64,000 nt of DNA from the NCBI RefSeq assembly GCF_052857255.1, contig NC_135497.1, positions 179,293,745 to 179,357,744 on the forward strand. The letters run 5' to 3'. Numbering within the stretch: the first letter of the stretch is position 1; every line of letters begins with the position of its first letter. This document shows, piece after piece, positions 37,453 to 48,047 of this stretch. The position numbers and the translations under genes are program-made. The stretch comes from Amblyomma americanum. Taxonomy: Eukaryota; Arthropoda; Arachnida; Ixodida; Ixodidae. The notes beneath the pieces are model-generated. The model saw only the letters and a list, made by a program, of their open reading frames with translations. It had not been told where the DNA came from and ran no database searches.

Positions 37453-38791
37453 TACAGGGTGTGTCCGAAAAATAATGCCAGTTAACATACTGCGAAGCGA
37501 CTATAGGTCGCAGAGCGCTAGGATCAGTTGGGATTGGTGGATGGGTAAGTTACGCTAACGCACGCGCGGTCGCTCAGTCGTTTGCGACCATGTGGAGGGT
37601 AAGGACAGGCTTTTCCGTGAGGCTCGTTTTCATCTTCCGTGCAAGCCGTAATGCAGCGTTCGTTGGAACAAAGTATTTTTAGCACGTTTTGTGTTAAACT
37701 CGGTATGTCCGCAGTGGAAACTTTCACTGTGATTAAGACGGCCTTTGTCGATAATTGCTAGTCGGAACGTCATGTCTACCGGTTAAACAAAGCCTTTTTA
37801 GGAGGTCGTGAAGAGGTCAGCGATGAAGCCCACGCTGGGCGGCCGTGAGCGACCATCATCGACGGAAATGTGAAGCGTGTGAGAGACCCTTTAACCTCAG
37901 ACCATCGTTTGAATGTCCGTTTAGTGGCACAGACACTGAACATTCCAAAAAGTGCCGTTCACGAGATTTTGACAAATAATTCGCAGATGCGAAAACTGTG
38001 CGCAAAGATTGTACCCAAGGACGACCAAAAATTGCCCCGAGTTGAAACGTGCCAGGAAATTCGGGACTTGAGAGAAGTGGACCCCCACTTTTTAGAAAAT
38101 GTCATCGCAGGTGGCGAGTGTTGGGTGTTTGAATACCTATACGACCCCGAAATATGCAGCAGCGAAACATGCAGCATGAGAAACAGCTAAGTGCCGAGTG
38201 GCCCACCTCGACGTCCCCTCGCCCGAAGAAGGCCAGAATGTGCAAGTCAAAGCTCAATACCATGCTCATTGTGTTCTTTGACATCAGGGGGCTCGTCCAC
38301 CATGAGTTTGTAGCTCACGGTACAACCATCAACGCCAAGTTCTAAGTGGAAGTGCTCAAGACGCTAAACAAAGGGCTTACCGCGTCCGGCTTGACATCGC
38401 GGGCGATTGGAAACTTGACCATGACAACTCGCCAGCCCACACTGCCTTCCTCATGACCCGCTTCTTGGCCGATTCAAAGGTGCCAATGGTCCCCAGTCCC
38501 CGTAGAGTCCTGACATGGCACCCCAAGACATGTTTTGTTTCCGCGATTGAAAACTCCCATGAAAGGACGTCATTTCGGGACAGTTTACAAAGTCAAAGAG
38601 GCTTACACCAAAGGTCTAAAGGAGATTCCGGAGGAGTCCTATCGTGACGACTTCGATGCCTGGAAATCTCCCTGGAAGCGATGTATCGACACAGGAGGGG
38701 CCTAATTTGAAATCTTTTAATGTGCTGTATTGATCTGATCAATGATGCTTTTAATCGACTCACTAGCATTACTTTTGGCACATACCCTGTA
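37453..38791 (+). mobile_element. Full-length mariner-family transposon, inactive
   Basis: The left terminal repeat, cagggtgtgtccgaaaaat onward (37455-37481), is matched inversely at 38763-38789 with about 6 differences. TA dinucleotides flank both ends (37453-37454 and 38790-38791), the target-site duplication of mariner/Tc1 elements. The length between TAs is 1335 bp, typical of an intact mariner. The single transposase frame inside is broken by stops and frameshifts. Confidence 0.88.
37710..38702 (+). pseudogene. Mariner transposase pseudogene
   Basis: The N-terminal helix-turn-helix region is readable (KAFLGGREEVSDEAHAGRP; then HRLNVRLVAQTLNIPKSAVH). The catalytic part has GGECWVFEYLYDPE, SPRPKKARMCKSKLNTML, FFDIRGLVHHEFVAHG, an HDNSPAH motif near 38416-38436, and a C-terminal LKEIPEESYRDDFDAWKSPW. 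The family uses a DD34D triad. The first Asp, normally in GDE(T/S)W, is Gly here (GGECW). In-frame stops occur near 37756 and 37845, and at least two frameshifts follow. This is a dead copy. Confidence 0.85.
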
Positions 38792-39317
38792 GGCAGGGCA
38801 GTAAGAGTTATGTTCTTGCATCTGATAGGCAAGGACGTTTGCTGGACGTGCCTTCTGTGGTTTGCATGCCAGGCGGTATGCTCTTACGTGGATATGAGAG
38901 CAAAATCAGGGCTTCCTTTGTTCGCCACGACCTGACATTCCCGCGGCAAGACGGAGGGTATAGTGGTGGAGGTTCGTGGCCATCATTTTCTGCGTGAATT
39001 TACGCAATCGCCGCCGCCACCATTGGAGGGCGAAGGTTGTTGTTTTTGACTAGAGATGGGCAGATGCCCGCGTTTTGGCGTTTGCTCCCTCATCCTCACC
39101 TTTAATACCTTGTCCCTGCCGCATCTTCAAAATTATTTCATAAAGTCTGACAGCCCTTTCTCGCACTCACCCTCATTTTAAGCCGTTTTAACATTCCAGA
39201 CTCTTTTTCAGTGTTGGCATGCGCCAAGATATAAGTAACAAAAGCATGCAAGTCCTCACACGCTATTTTTGGGACACAATTTAAAATGATTTACCAAGCT
39301 TGTGTGGATTGATAAAA
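38792..39317. other. No recognisable feature
   Basis: Nothing recognised. Confidence 0.4.
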
Positions 39318-40215
39318 GCTTATACTGTCATGCCTCGTTAATAAAGATACTTTGGTTCCCGCGCAAAACTGTCCATAAAGCGAGACATCCGTAATAACGA
39401 GTCAGGAAGAACAAAGATCCAGCTAGGTCTGCTTCTCTGCAAAGCAGGCATGTATCCAAAAGGTGGAGGAGCGGGTCTCGCCCCCCCCCCCACCCCCCGC
39501 CCCGAAACTGAGCTTAACCCTCTCCCCCCACTAGCCCTCCTAGAAGTTTGCTGTTAAGCATGCCCCCCCCCTCCTTTTCCGAGGCCCCTCCCAAAAAAAG
39601 TTCTGGCCACGTGCCTGCTGCAAAGTGGTGGGCACTGCAGTGGAAATTAGGCAAAATCTTGGAGGCTTCCACTGCATTATCCTCGTCGCCACAATACTTA
39701 AAACAATACGGTGCAGTTTAACATTCTATGACACGCGTGATGACGTTACATGGCGTGATGACGTGTCTCTTACTACGACTGTTCACATTCCACAACTTGG
39801 TAGTACATATACGTACTCAGTCGGCTGTATGCAGCTTTAAAGGTAGCGAAATCTATGCAATACGACAAATGGCAAGGCGCGTGAGCGGGCACCTAGAAAC
39901 TGTAAAGCCTGAAACCATACGAAAAAAGCCATGACTCACGCATTTGCACTTTCCAACAGCGTTCCATTCGTGTCCTGCACTCATCATGCAGGAAAGGAAA
40001 GATCTGGCTGGGGCAATGGAGATTTTGTGCTCATCGCGACAAAAATACATGGGTCCCAATAGGCTTTGCGCATCCCCCCCCCCCCCCGCCGTCCATTGAC
40101 CAGACAGCGAGTTTCCATATTAACGAGGCGTAAATACATTAAATATGTTTGGTTCCCTAGAAAAACTTTTCATAATTCGAGTCGTGCGTATTAACGGGGG
40201 CCGTACTAACTGTAC
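39318..40215. mobile_element. Possible Tigger/pogo-like DNA transposon remnant
   Basis: gtcatgcctcgttaataaag at about 39326 and the inverse-type attaacgaggcg at 40110-40123 could be terminal repeats. A block reading tttggttccc...aaaact...cataa..cgag..cgta.taacg occurs in direct orientation at about 39350-39400 and 40148-40197. Such 'cctcgttaata' ends recall Tigger/pogo elements. No transposase is visible. Poly-C tracts lie at 39480-39493 and 40074-40087. Confidence 0.35.
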
Positions 40216-40860
40216 ATTTAGGAGTAGATGCGAATCCGACGACACCATTTGGTTCGTACGGGCCTTGAACTACTTCCTGCGGCACTCCGAATACAACGGG
40301 CATTAGGGTAATTCTAGGTTACACAAACTGAAAAGCGTGCGTGATTTGATTTGTTGTTCCTTCCACGAAAAGTAGCCTCCTTTTGCCGCCATAAGAGCGT
40401 ACGAGGGAAAAAAGAGATAGAATGCTGCTGCCACCGGAGTTTCCTTTTGTTGTGCCGAACACATGCAGGAAAGAACAATAAAAAAAAAAGAGAAGTCCGT
40501 TTAGCTCGCCCCGCAAAATGTTCGTGGACATGCCGGCGCGAAATTACTCTATAGCCTCGGGTTGAGTAACGTGGACAATTTGTAAGGACCTGGCGATACT
40601 GCCTTCCATGTCAGTACCCATGCAGAGGCATTCCATTCCCCGGTGCATTATGTCAAATGCTTTTCAGAACTGGCGCTGCTCCTACTTGCTGGCAGCAATA
40701 ACTTTCGGCGGTCTTGCTTCTAGACAGGGCAAATGGGTAGGCTGGGCCAAGTGTAACCGTTAATATCCTGCGATTCATTCTGAAGAACTTTTTCCCGCTA
40801 CGACAAGGTTTACGTTCCAAGCATATAACCGGAAGGTAAATATTCGCATCGTGCAATGCA
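40216..40860. other. No recognisable feature
   Basis: Nothing recognised. Confidence 0.4.
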
Positions 40861-40867
40861 TTTTTTT

Positions 40868-41312
40868 TTTTTTTGCGGACGCCCCTGCTAAAGTGGTCGC
40901 AGCAGCCACAGTACGCACCAAAAACTCCGAAACCGCGGAGGAAGCAGCCATAGCCATGGCCATTGCCAACACAGACGCTGACGTAATCAGCGACTCCAAA
41001 TCGGCCATACATAACTTTGCGAGGGGCTGAGTTTCATCCGCTGCTCTCATAATTCCAGAAGGATTTCAACCCCGACGCGCACACTAGGGAGATAGATCTG
41101 ATCTGGGTCCCGGAGGTTCCCTCTTTTTCAGATCTCGTGGGTTCTCCCGCGCTCAAAGCATGGGAAGAAGTGCTGCTCAGCTCGGACCCGACCACGTAAG
41201 TGAAGGCTACCAAGCGAGCCGAAGAGGTCGCCGCCAGCCATCGACTGACAGCCGTCTGGCACCACAGACTATCCCCTAATCGCACCCTTTTGCTTATGAA
41301 TAAATGATTTTT
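40868..41312 (+). pseudogene. LINE RNase H and 3' end (I/R1-like)
   Basis: The plus reading has TVRTKNSETAEEAAIAMAIA, then VISDSKSAIHNFARG, an RNase H segment with the conserved D-S-x-x-A pattern. After a stop it resumes with AEEVAASHRLTAVWHHRLSP near 41217-41280 and ends gcttatgaataaatgatttt. The order RNase H, C-terminal tail, short 3' UTR fits an I-clade LINE. A related minus copy lies at 45545-46490. A poly-T tract abuts it upstream. Confidence 0.65.
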
Positions 41313-41347
41313 CACTCAATCACTTGCGGCACAATCCCTGCGGCTAC

Positions 41348-42024
41348 GAAGTGAACAGCACAATCTGAAACATACACAGTAGGACGAAGAATGAGACGAA
41401 CACAGCGCTGACAGATAACTCAAGGTCCTTTTCCGCGACATTCTGTTGACATTCCGCTGACATTCCGCGACCTGTTCTGCGTTGGGCAATATGTAGGACA
41501 GACTGGTGAGTGTCTTAATGAAAGATTAAAAGAATACCGTTACAGAGTTTCACAAGTTAAATCTGGTCACTTCGGCATTCACTGCAGAGGTTGTGAAGAA
41601 GCAAAACAGCAGAAAAAACAGGGCGTGCCACGGTATTGTGTTACCGCAGTGGTTGCAAGGAATCATTAGAGCTGCACGACAGAAATAATAGAGGCTCTGA
41701 ACATTAGAAGGCTGGCGAATTCATGCGTCAGCAGCCCTTGAATTGCACTACTGCACAAGGAGCTGTCACTTCTGGGGAAAGCTTAATCATTGTATTGCTC
41801 ATCCTGAGCATTCGTTTTGTTTGTGTTGGTTTTTTTTTTGCGCTCGGCGGATATGCTCTGAATTACTTTCGCGTCAACTGTGTATTTATGCCCGATGTCA
41901 TGGAAACAAACCTTCACTTGTTCAACGCCGTTTTCGTCTTTCGTCTCATTCTTCGTCCGACTGTGTGTGTCTCAGATTGCGCGCGCTGTTCACTTCATGA
42001 TGCTTCATAACCAACTATTTCGCC
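41348..42024 (+). mobile_element. Penelope-like element 3, small copy with tagged hairpin arms
   Basis: The left arm 41348-41400 and right arm 41940-41996 are inverse copies (shared gaagtgaacagc, caatctga, cacagt.ggacgaagaatga). Outside the right arm, read on the minus strand, stand tagttggttatgaagcatcatgaa: the same tag as in the short hairpin inserts. Between the arms lies a plus-strand GIY-YIG fragment. This copy therefore ties the tag-plus-hairpin structure to Penelope-like elements. Confidence 0.8.
41455..41790 (+). pseudogene. GIY-YIG endonuclease and C-terminus of a Penelope-like element
   Basis: The plus reading has CVGQYVGQTGECLNERLKEY, a GIY-YIG-type core (YVGQTG...LNERL). It is followed by SGHFGIHCRGC (zinc-binding His/Cys region), then TEIIEALNIRRLANSCVSSP and, after a frameshift, IALLHKELSLLG. 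These are the usual final residues of Penelope ORFs. The RT is absent, so only the 3' third of the ORF is retained. Confidence 0.72.
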
Positions 42025-43334
42025 AAAACTAATTAACTAAATACTGTTGGTACTTGTTCAATAAATTCGAGATAAAAGAGACGATTCGCTTTTTTTTTCA
42101 GGTTTTCTTCAGACATGGTGGAGGTGATCGTGAATGGTTGGATGAGAATTTTCTGTCTCCCCCTCACCTTCTCCCCGTGCACATTCCCTTCGCTCACCTC
42201 ATCCCCGCAGCACTGTCTCTGCCTTCCCTCACCCTCAAGTCAAAGCGTGAGGCTGAAGGCAAAGACTGGGGTGAAGACGCCTTCATGAGGTCGAGCTTTC
42301 GAGCCAGATATGGCCACCTTCACGAGGGCGTGTGGCTCTGACAGCGGCGGTGGCAGCAGAGAGGTCGCACCCCAGGCCGCCTATTCCTGTAGTTAAATAG
42401 CGGCGCGCGGAGGGCCGGTGTGCTTGTTATAGCTCTCTGCTATCTGCGAGTGGCTTGCAATCCATTCGACGGTAACGGCAATTTTATGGTTGAGATACAG
42501 CGCGTCATGCGCTCGGATACGTGTTGTAATAGTTGCTTGATTGTAGCAGCTAAGTAGTTCTGACGAGACCTATTCGGTACACAACAGCTACGTTGGTAGA
42601 TGGTGCCAGCGTGAGCTAGCGTCCTGGCTATCGGTCAAATATCTAGCCGTAAAATAAACGTTCCCTTACCTTAAAATGAACTTTGCATCCTTATTTGCAC
42701 AGAACAAACTGTAGAAACGTTCCGGCCGTCCTTGCTCATTTTTTTATTATATTGTTGAGCTCCATGTACTTTCTTCCACTTTTGCTGAAGAATTAAGCGA
42801 CAAAAAAAAAATCTCCGAGTGTTTTCTCCTCTGTTCGCTTCTCTTTTATTCGCGCAACCTTTCACTAATTTTGTCGGCATAACCACCAGGTAACGAGAGA
42901 AACCATATTTGTTCACTGCAGCCCCAGTGAATAATACAAACACAATTTCGGCAATAGCCAGAAAAGCTAATAATAAACGCGTTCCTTCAACTTGCTTTAA
43001 GGAGTAAGTCGAATGCACTGACTAGTGTCATCATTTCAGAGGGTTCATCTAACCACGAATGTTATCTGCACAAAGGAAGTCGTTGATATGCATTCCCTGC
43101 AAAGCCAGATGCTGATAACAATGAAAAAGTTCACTTGTTTTGGAGCCGCTCAATTCGTCGTTTAATGAGGGACAAATTGTTATGCATTTGTTTGCCCTAT
43201 GGTGCTGTTGTCGCTACTTACGCAATCTGTCACTTACGGTTTTCGGTCGTGGCATGGCATTTCTGTCCCATCTACGTTGGCTGGGAGGAAAGCTGTGGCA
43301 GTGCTTATGTCGGTCGTCGTGTTTAATTTTACTA
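42025..43334. other. No gene recognised
   Basis: 42300-42670 has an LTR- or promoter-like look (ttaaatagcggcgcgcgg, later aaaataaacgttccc) but no partner repeat. Nothing else is recognised. Confidence 0.35.
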
Positions 43335-43603
43335 CACAGTGGCCATATGACCAGAACATTGTGGTTGCTAGGCTTTGATTATATGAATACACCAATCAAC
43401 CCCGGCCTTCAGTCCCCAGCGGTTGCGGAGCAAATGACCACGGTGGCGGTCAGACCTTTGACGCAGCGGAGGGTCACAAGAATCTCTGGATTCAGACAGG
43501 TCGCCACTGGAAACTGGATCTGGCAACATATAACACCAGAGCCTGATCCAGTGAGGCTAGCCTACAAGTGCTGTTCGAGGAAAAATCGAATATTAAACTA
43601 GAC
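43335..43603 (+). pseudogene. RTE LINE, 5' part of the endonuclease ORF
   Basis: ccccggccttcagtcccc...accacggtggcggtcagacc...gtcgccactggaaactggatct...gaggctagcc...gtgctgttcgagga follows the 5' coding region of tick RTE LINEs. Its protein normally continues into ELSGIKWD...GLSEIRWTG. It stops abruptly at gaatattaaa (43597), and the continuation resumes about 1 kb later at 44620. Confidence 0.6.
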
Positions 43604-43619
43604 CGCTGCTATTTCTAAT

Positions 43620-44460
43620 ATATTGTAACAACATTTTCGATGTGGTTAAAGAACTTGTGCAGATTCGCATGACTGTATTCTCCTCAGTGAGATCCGGTCA
43701 GCAGATGATCAGGCAGTACTTTACACGGCCCTGACGAATATTCTTACATGATGTAATAGGTGGGATATAAAAGCAAACTCCAAAAAGACAGTCTTACTTC
43801 TCGCTACAAGAAAGCTTCACCATTTAAAATTCCTTTCTTTGCTTGGTGCAGAGCAAATCACTGAAGTAAACGATTATAAATATGGCGGAGTGACATTAAC
43901 CCACAACTTAAGCTGGAACCCTCACATTTCTAACACTTTTTATTCTGCCTTACGCAAACACTGCTTATTGCGCCACTAAAGATACACGAGTCCAGGTCAA
44001 AATACAGACATATTAAACCGTTATTATGCCTAAATTAGAATACGCGTGCATTGTCTGGAACCCGCACACTGTCATTAACATAAACGCACTTCAGCACATA
44101 TGAAGGAGAGCTGTCCGCTTCATTTTTACGAAGTACAGTCGAACTATTTCAGTCTCAGCACCAATGCAATGAAATTAATACGACCCCATGAAATATGGAC
44201 ACCTCGAATTATGGGCAATTCTTCTGGGCAAAAGATTTCTTCAATGCATTTACGCCTCGTTAATAGGGAGAACTCGTTGTCCTGACAATAGACCGGGTAA
44301 AAACGCCCACAGCCTATCGGGGCTTATGTATTTCTATCACGTTAATATCGACAAGCGAAGAGAGCAAAATCTCGAATTCCTCAATCCGAAGTTTTCTTTC
44401 CTGTATTTTGAAAGCAGGGCAGCAGCGAAAGGCAGTGCGGAAGTGCAAATGACTTAGTGA
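43620..44460 (+). pseudogene. CR1/jockey-like LINE RT fragment between two RTE pieces
   Basis: The plus frames read NSKKTVLLLATRKLHHLKF, then VNDYKYGGVTLTHNLSWNPH, SNTFYSALRKHCLLRH, and LEYACIVWNPHT. This is the KYLGVxLTxxLxWxxH region of CR1/jockey RTs. Stops occur near 43977 and 44030. It sits between the 5' part (ending 43603) and the next part (starting about 44600) of an RTE LINE, so it may be an insertion into that element. Confidence 0.65.
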
Positions 44461-44594
44461 TCACCCTTCATTTGTGCTCTCAAGCTTTAGTGCCCAGTCG
44501 AAACACCTTATGAATTGCCGTATTGCATGAATCGATGTGAAGAAAACTCTGCATCTTGGGCTCTGTTGCAAGCCGTATTCAACAGCTGTCAACC

Positions 44595-45120
44595 GACTAA
44601 GTTCAAAATCAGATAAATAGATGTCATGGGGCTTAGTAAGATTAGATGGACTGGTGAAGTATATACACTGCTAAAGGACTGCTCTAATGGTTTAGCAGAC
44701 AGAAGACATGTGGGATTTCTGGTCAACAAGGATATAGCTGGCAACATAAAGGAATTCTGCAGGATTAGCGAGAGTGGCAGTTAACGCAATTAAGCTCAAC
44801 AAGAGTGACAAACTGAAGGTTATACAGGCCTAAGCACCTATACCCAGCTATAATACCGATGAATTCGAGAGGTTTTATGAAGACATGGAACCGTACTGAT
44901 GGACGACTTCGATGCAGAGGTAGCAAGAAGCAGGCAGGAGGCCAGACAGTGGGGGACAATGGCATAGACTCTAGAAGTAGCAAGGGGAGTTAGTATCAGG
45001 GGGAGTTACTAGTAGCGTTTGCAGAACAAAATAGTTCACAGATCGTGAATACCTTCTTCCGCAAACGGGAGAATCGGAAGTGGGCTTCGGGCAGCCCGAA
45101 TGGCGAGAATAAAGATGAAA
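44595..45120 (+). pseudogene. RTE LINE, apurinic endonuclease domain
   Basis: The plus reading has GLSKIRWTGEVYTLLKDC, then HVGFLVNKDIAGNIKEFC, ISE-VAVNAIKLNKSDKLKVIQA, AP-YNTDEFERFYEDME, DFDAEVARSRQEA, and IVNTFFRKRENRKWASGSPN. This order matches the AP-like endonuclease of RTE LINEs. Several stops (for example YAP read as *AP, and the truncated end near 45119) show decay. The next part of the same type of element begins at about 46555. Confidence 0.75.
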
Positions 45121-45544
45121 AAGACTCTTGGAGAGAGAGAGAGAGATAAAGAAGAAAGGCAGAGATGCTAACCAGAAGGGTGTTCCGGTTGGCTACCCTG
45201 CACTGTGGAGGAGGGATGAGGGGACTGAAAAGAGAAATGCAGAATGGGTGTTAACGACCGGCGCGAACCCGTCGTCGGTCGAGGAGTCATCACTTGGCTC
45301 CGAGTACACCACAGCGTCCTGGCTGCTTTAGTCACTCAGGTAGTAGAGGTGCTTTCGCTGGGCGGGCGCTGCCGACCCACCGGGTTCTAAAAGAGGCCCA
45401 GCGGCCTCCGCGTCCATCGCCGTGACAAAAAGGGAGCGGCGCCTCCCTGGTTATGGCACAAATTACGAAAAAAAATGCAGAGTTGTGAAGGCAGCGTCCT
45501 GATACAGAACTTCTTCGTCTTCTGGCGCATCTTGTAATCGTGCA

Positions 45545-46490
45545 GTATGTAGAGCAGAGAGAGAGAAAACATTTATTTAGGTAATTAATTCGCAGGAGCC
45601 AGGTGGTCGGGGCCCCTAGTCCAGGGCTCCGCTGGCGGCAGCTAAACTTGCGGAATAGCTGGATTATCCAGGCTTGCTGGTCCAGGTTGTCGCTTATCAG
45701 GGCCTCTTCCCACTGCTCGTGTGTCGGGTGTGTCACTATTAATTTTTTTCTCCGGTTTGTCCTGGCATTCCCAATACATATGGTAGAGCTTGGGGCTTGC
45801 TCCCTACCAAGGACAATAACACGGGTATTGTGTGGGTCTGAGGTGCGAAATGTGAAGACTTAGATATGTGTTTGTTTGTATTCTCCTCCAGTCAGTGGCA
45901 TCTGAGGAGGACAGTCGTTTGTGTGGCGGTGAGAAATGTCGTCTCTCTAGCCTAAGGTGTTCTAGCCTGTCACCATACGGTCCTAGGAGAGGGGTGGGGG
46001 TAGGGATGGAGATCCTCCCGGTTTGTGAGAGCTCGGGCTAGAACATTCGCTAACTCGTTTCCGGCTAGGCCTTGCTGACCAGGTGTCCATGTTATTCTGT
46101 GTGAGTTTGAGAGTGTACTTAATAGTGTGCTCGCCCTTCGGTGAGGTTTTCCAGCAAGGTAGTCCCTGCAGGCTTGCTGGGAGTCCGTCACGACGTGCGA
46201 TGACTTGCCCTGTCGGCCTTGAGCCCTGATGGCGATGGCTATGGCCAGTGATTCCGCTTCCGCAGGGTCCTTGGCATCGATTGAAGCCCTAATGATTGGC
46301 CTCTTCTGGTTGTCGACCACAGCAATCGCGAATCTGCTTGGCTCGGCATAGACCCCGATGTCCACGTATACTGCTTCCGGGTCCTTTGATAGTTTTTTGC
46401 CAGTCCTTTGACTCTGGCTCTCCTCCTACCCTTCTGCCGCTCGTAGAGCATGTAGAGGAGCTCGGCAAAGTGAAATGTAGTGACCATTGA
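45545..46490 (-). pseudogene. I/R1-like LINE RNase H and C-terminus, nested in the RTE LINE
   Basis: The minus frame from about 46380 reads DIGVYAEPSRFAIAVVDNQ, RASIDAKDPAEAESLAIAIA, VVTDSQQACRDYLAG, and ITWTPGQQGLAGNELANVLA. This is an RNase H domain with its Asp, Glu, Asp and final His-replaced (GQQG for GHxG) regions visible. Downstream, THEQWEEALISDNLDQQAW (45676-45733) is the C-terminal segment, and the 3' UTR runs to about 45548 before an agag run. It lies antisense between two RTE parts. Confidence 0.75.
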
Positions 46491-46554
46491 ATGATTAGGC
46501 CTTCAATTACCTTAGAATAAAGGTGGATCTCGCTGCAGAACAGATATCTTTAAC

Positions 46555-47280
46555 CGAGGGTGACAACTTTAATGTTCAAGCGATGAATGAACGATTACGG
46601 AGTGAGCGGTAGAAGTAGGGGCAGGGTAGCTAAGCAAGATATTGGCAAGCTCTTTCAGAAGACGGAAGATATGATTAAAAAATGCCAAGCCATGAGAGCA
46701 TTTAACTCCACAGATAGAACTGGCAGAACTTCCAATGCTAATCAGTTAGCGTATGGTACGTAACCTACGTGAGGAAGTATAACTTGGAGAAAATCGAGCA
46801 AGCTTTAATCGGGATAGCCTGAATGTGGCCAAGAGAAAATTAGGCAAGGAAAAACCTAGATGTAAGCACGAAGAGACAAGGAGGGTATTGTTAGCAAGGG
46901 GGATAAGATAGTCAAGGTGGCCGAGGAATTCTACAGAGATCTCTGCAGTAGCCGAAATAGTCAGAAAGATAATTACGAATGCAATGATGTGGAAGAATTG
47001 CACATCCCGCTATTAAGGAAAGATGAAATAAGGAAAGCTTTAGAAGCAATGAGAACGGTGAAAACAACTGGTGAGGATCAGGCAATGCAGATCTGCGGAA
47101 GGACGATCGGGAGTGCTAGAAAAAATTGAAAAACTTGCCACTGTTTACGCAATGCCTCACGACCTCAAGTGTACCATAACCTTGGAAGAACGCTAACATT
47201 ATCTTAATCCGTGAGAAAAGGGACGTCAAGGGCTTGAAAAACTACAGACCGATCGGCCTACTCTCGGCTACCAACCAGGT
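46555..47280 (+). pseudogene. RTE LINE, endonuclease-RT linker and RT start
   Basis: The plus reading has VKVAEEFYRDLCSSRNSQKD, then HIPLLRKDEIRKALEAMRTV, and EKIEKLATVYAMPHDLK. After further damage it has KRDVKGLKNYRPIGLLSATN, the first RT block (KxGDxxxxxNYRPIxLLS) of RTE LINEs. The downstream RT with YADD is absent, because sequence changes at about 47280 to another LINE. Confidence 0.75.
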
Positions 47281-47329
47281 AACAAGGTTCTCTGCACAGA
47301 TAGCAAGCTCCATACCTGAGTGCACAACT

Positions 47330-47725
47330 AACTCCATTGTCATGCGTTGGTTTTATTCCCCGAGAAAGCCATGGATCACTGACAGGCTGGTGCGATCCAT
47401 AACCAATCATAAATGCCCTGTCACACCTATTTTCGCTCGTACAAAATCGTTTAAGACAGTTTTTTCCCACGCACAGTGGCTGGGTGTAATTCACTACCGC
47501 CTAGTGTTTTCGAGTCAACAAATTTTGCCGCTGAAGTAGAGCATCTTTTCTTGGTTGGTTAGAATTTGATACCCTTTTATACAGTGCTTTCTGTACTTTA
47601 CTGTGCTGCTTGTTTTTGTTATTTTGTTAACACCACTTTTGTCGTGATGTTGTTCAAGTCGCTCTTTTATTGCCCTTCTGCTAGGGCCAAAAAATGGCAT
47701 GCAGTATATTTGTAAATAAATACAT
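47330..47725 (+). pseudogene. CR1/jockey-like LINE C-terminus and 3' UTR
   Basis: SFKTVFSHAQW is followed, in a shifted frame, by NSLPPSVFESTNFAAEVEHL and a stop at about 47565. This is the usual end of CR1/jockey-type ORFs (WNxLP...F). A roughly 150-bp 3' UTR ends in gcagtatatttgtaaataaatac. The Ruka-B SINE starts only about 10 bp further on. Confidence 0.65.
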
Positions 47726-47735
47726 AATGTTCACC

Positions 47736-48047
47736 CGCCGCGGTGGCTCAGTGCTTAGGCGCTCCGCTGCTGAGCCGGAGTTCCCGGGTTTGATCCCGGC
47801 CGCGGCGGCCGCGTTTCGGTGAAGGCAAAACGCAAAGGCGCCAGTGTGCTGTACGATGTCAGTGCACGTTAAAGATCCCCAGGTGTTCGATATTATTCCG
47901 GAGCCCTTCACTATACGGCACTAGTTTCTCTCTTTCTTCTTTCACTCCCATCTTCCTCTCTTCCCTTACGGCGCGGTTCTGATCTTCACCGAGATGTGAT
48001 ACAGATACTGCGCTTTTAGTTTCCTCAAAAACAACAACAAAAAAAAA
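47736..48047 (+). mobile_element. Ruka-B type SINE
   Basis: The head ccgccgcggtggctcagtgc (A-box-like) and gggtttgatcccgg (B-box-like) are followed by gatgtcagtgcacgttaaag, the ggtgttcgatattattccgg block, and the B-type 3' half with ttacggcgcggttctga and gatacagatactgcgc. The tail is A-rich (to about 48047). The TSD is weak (gttcacc and gttcgcc). Confidence 0.85.
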
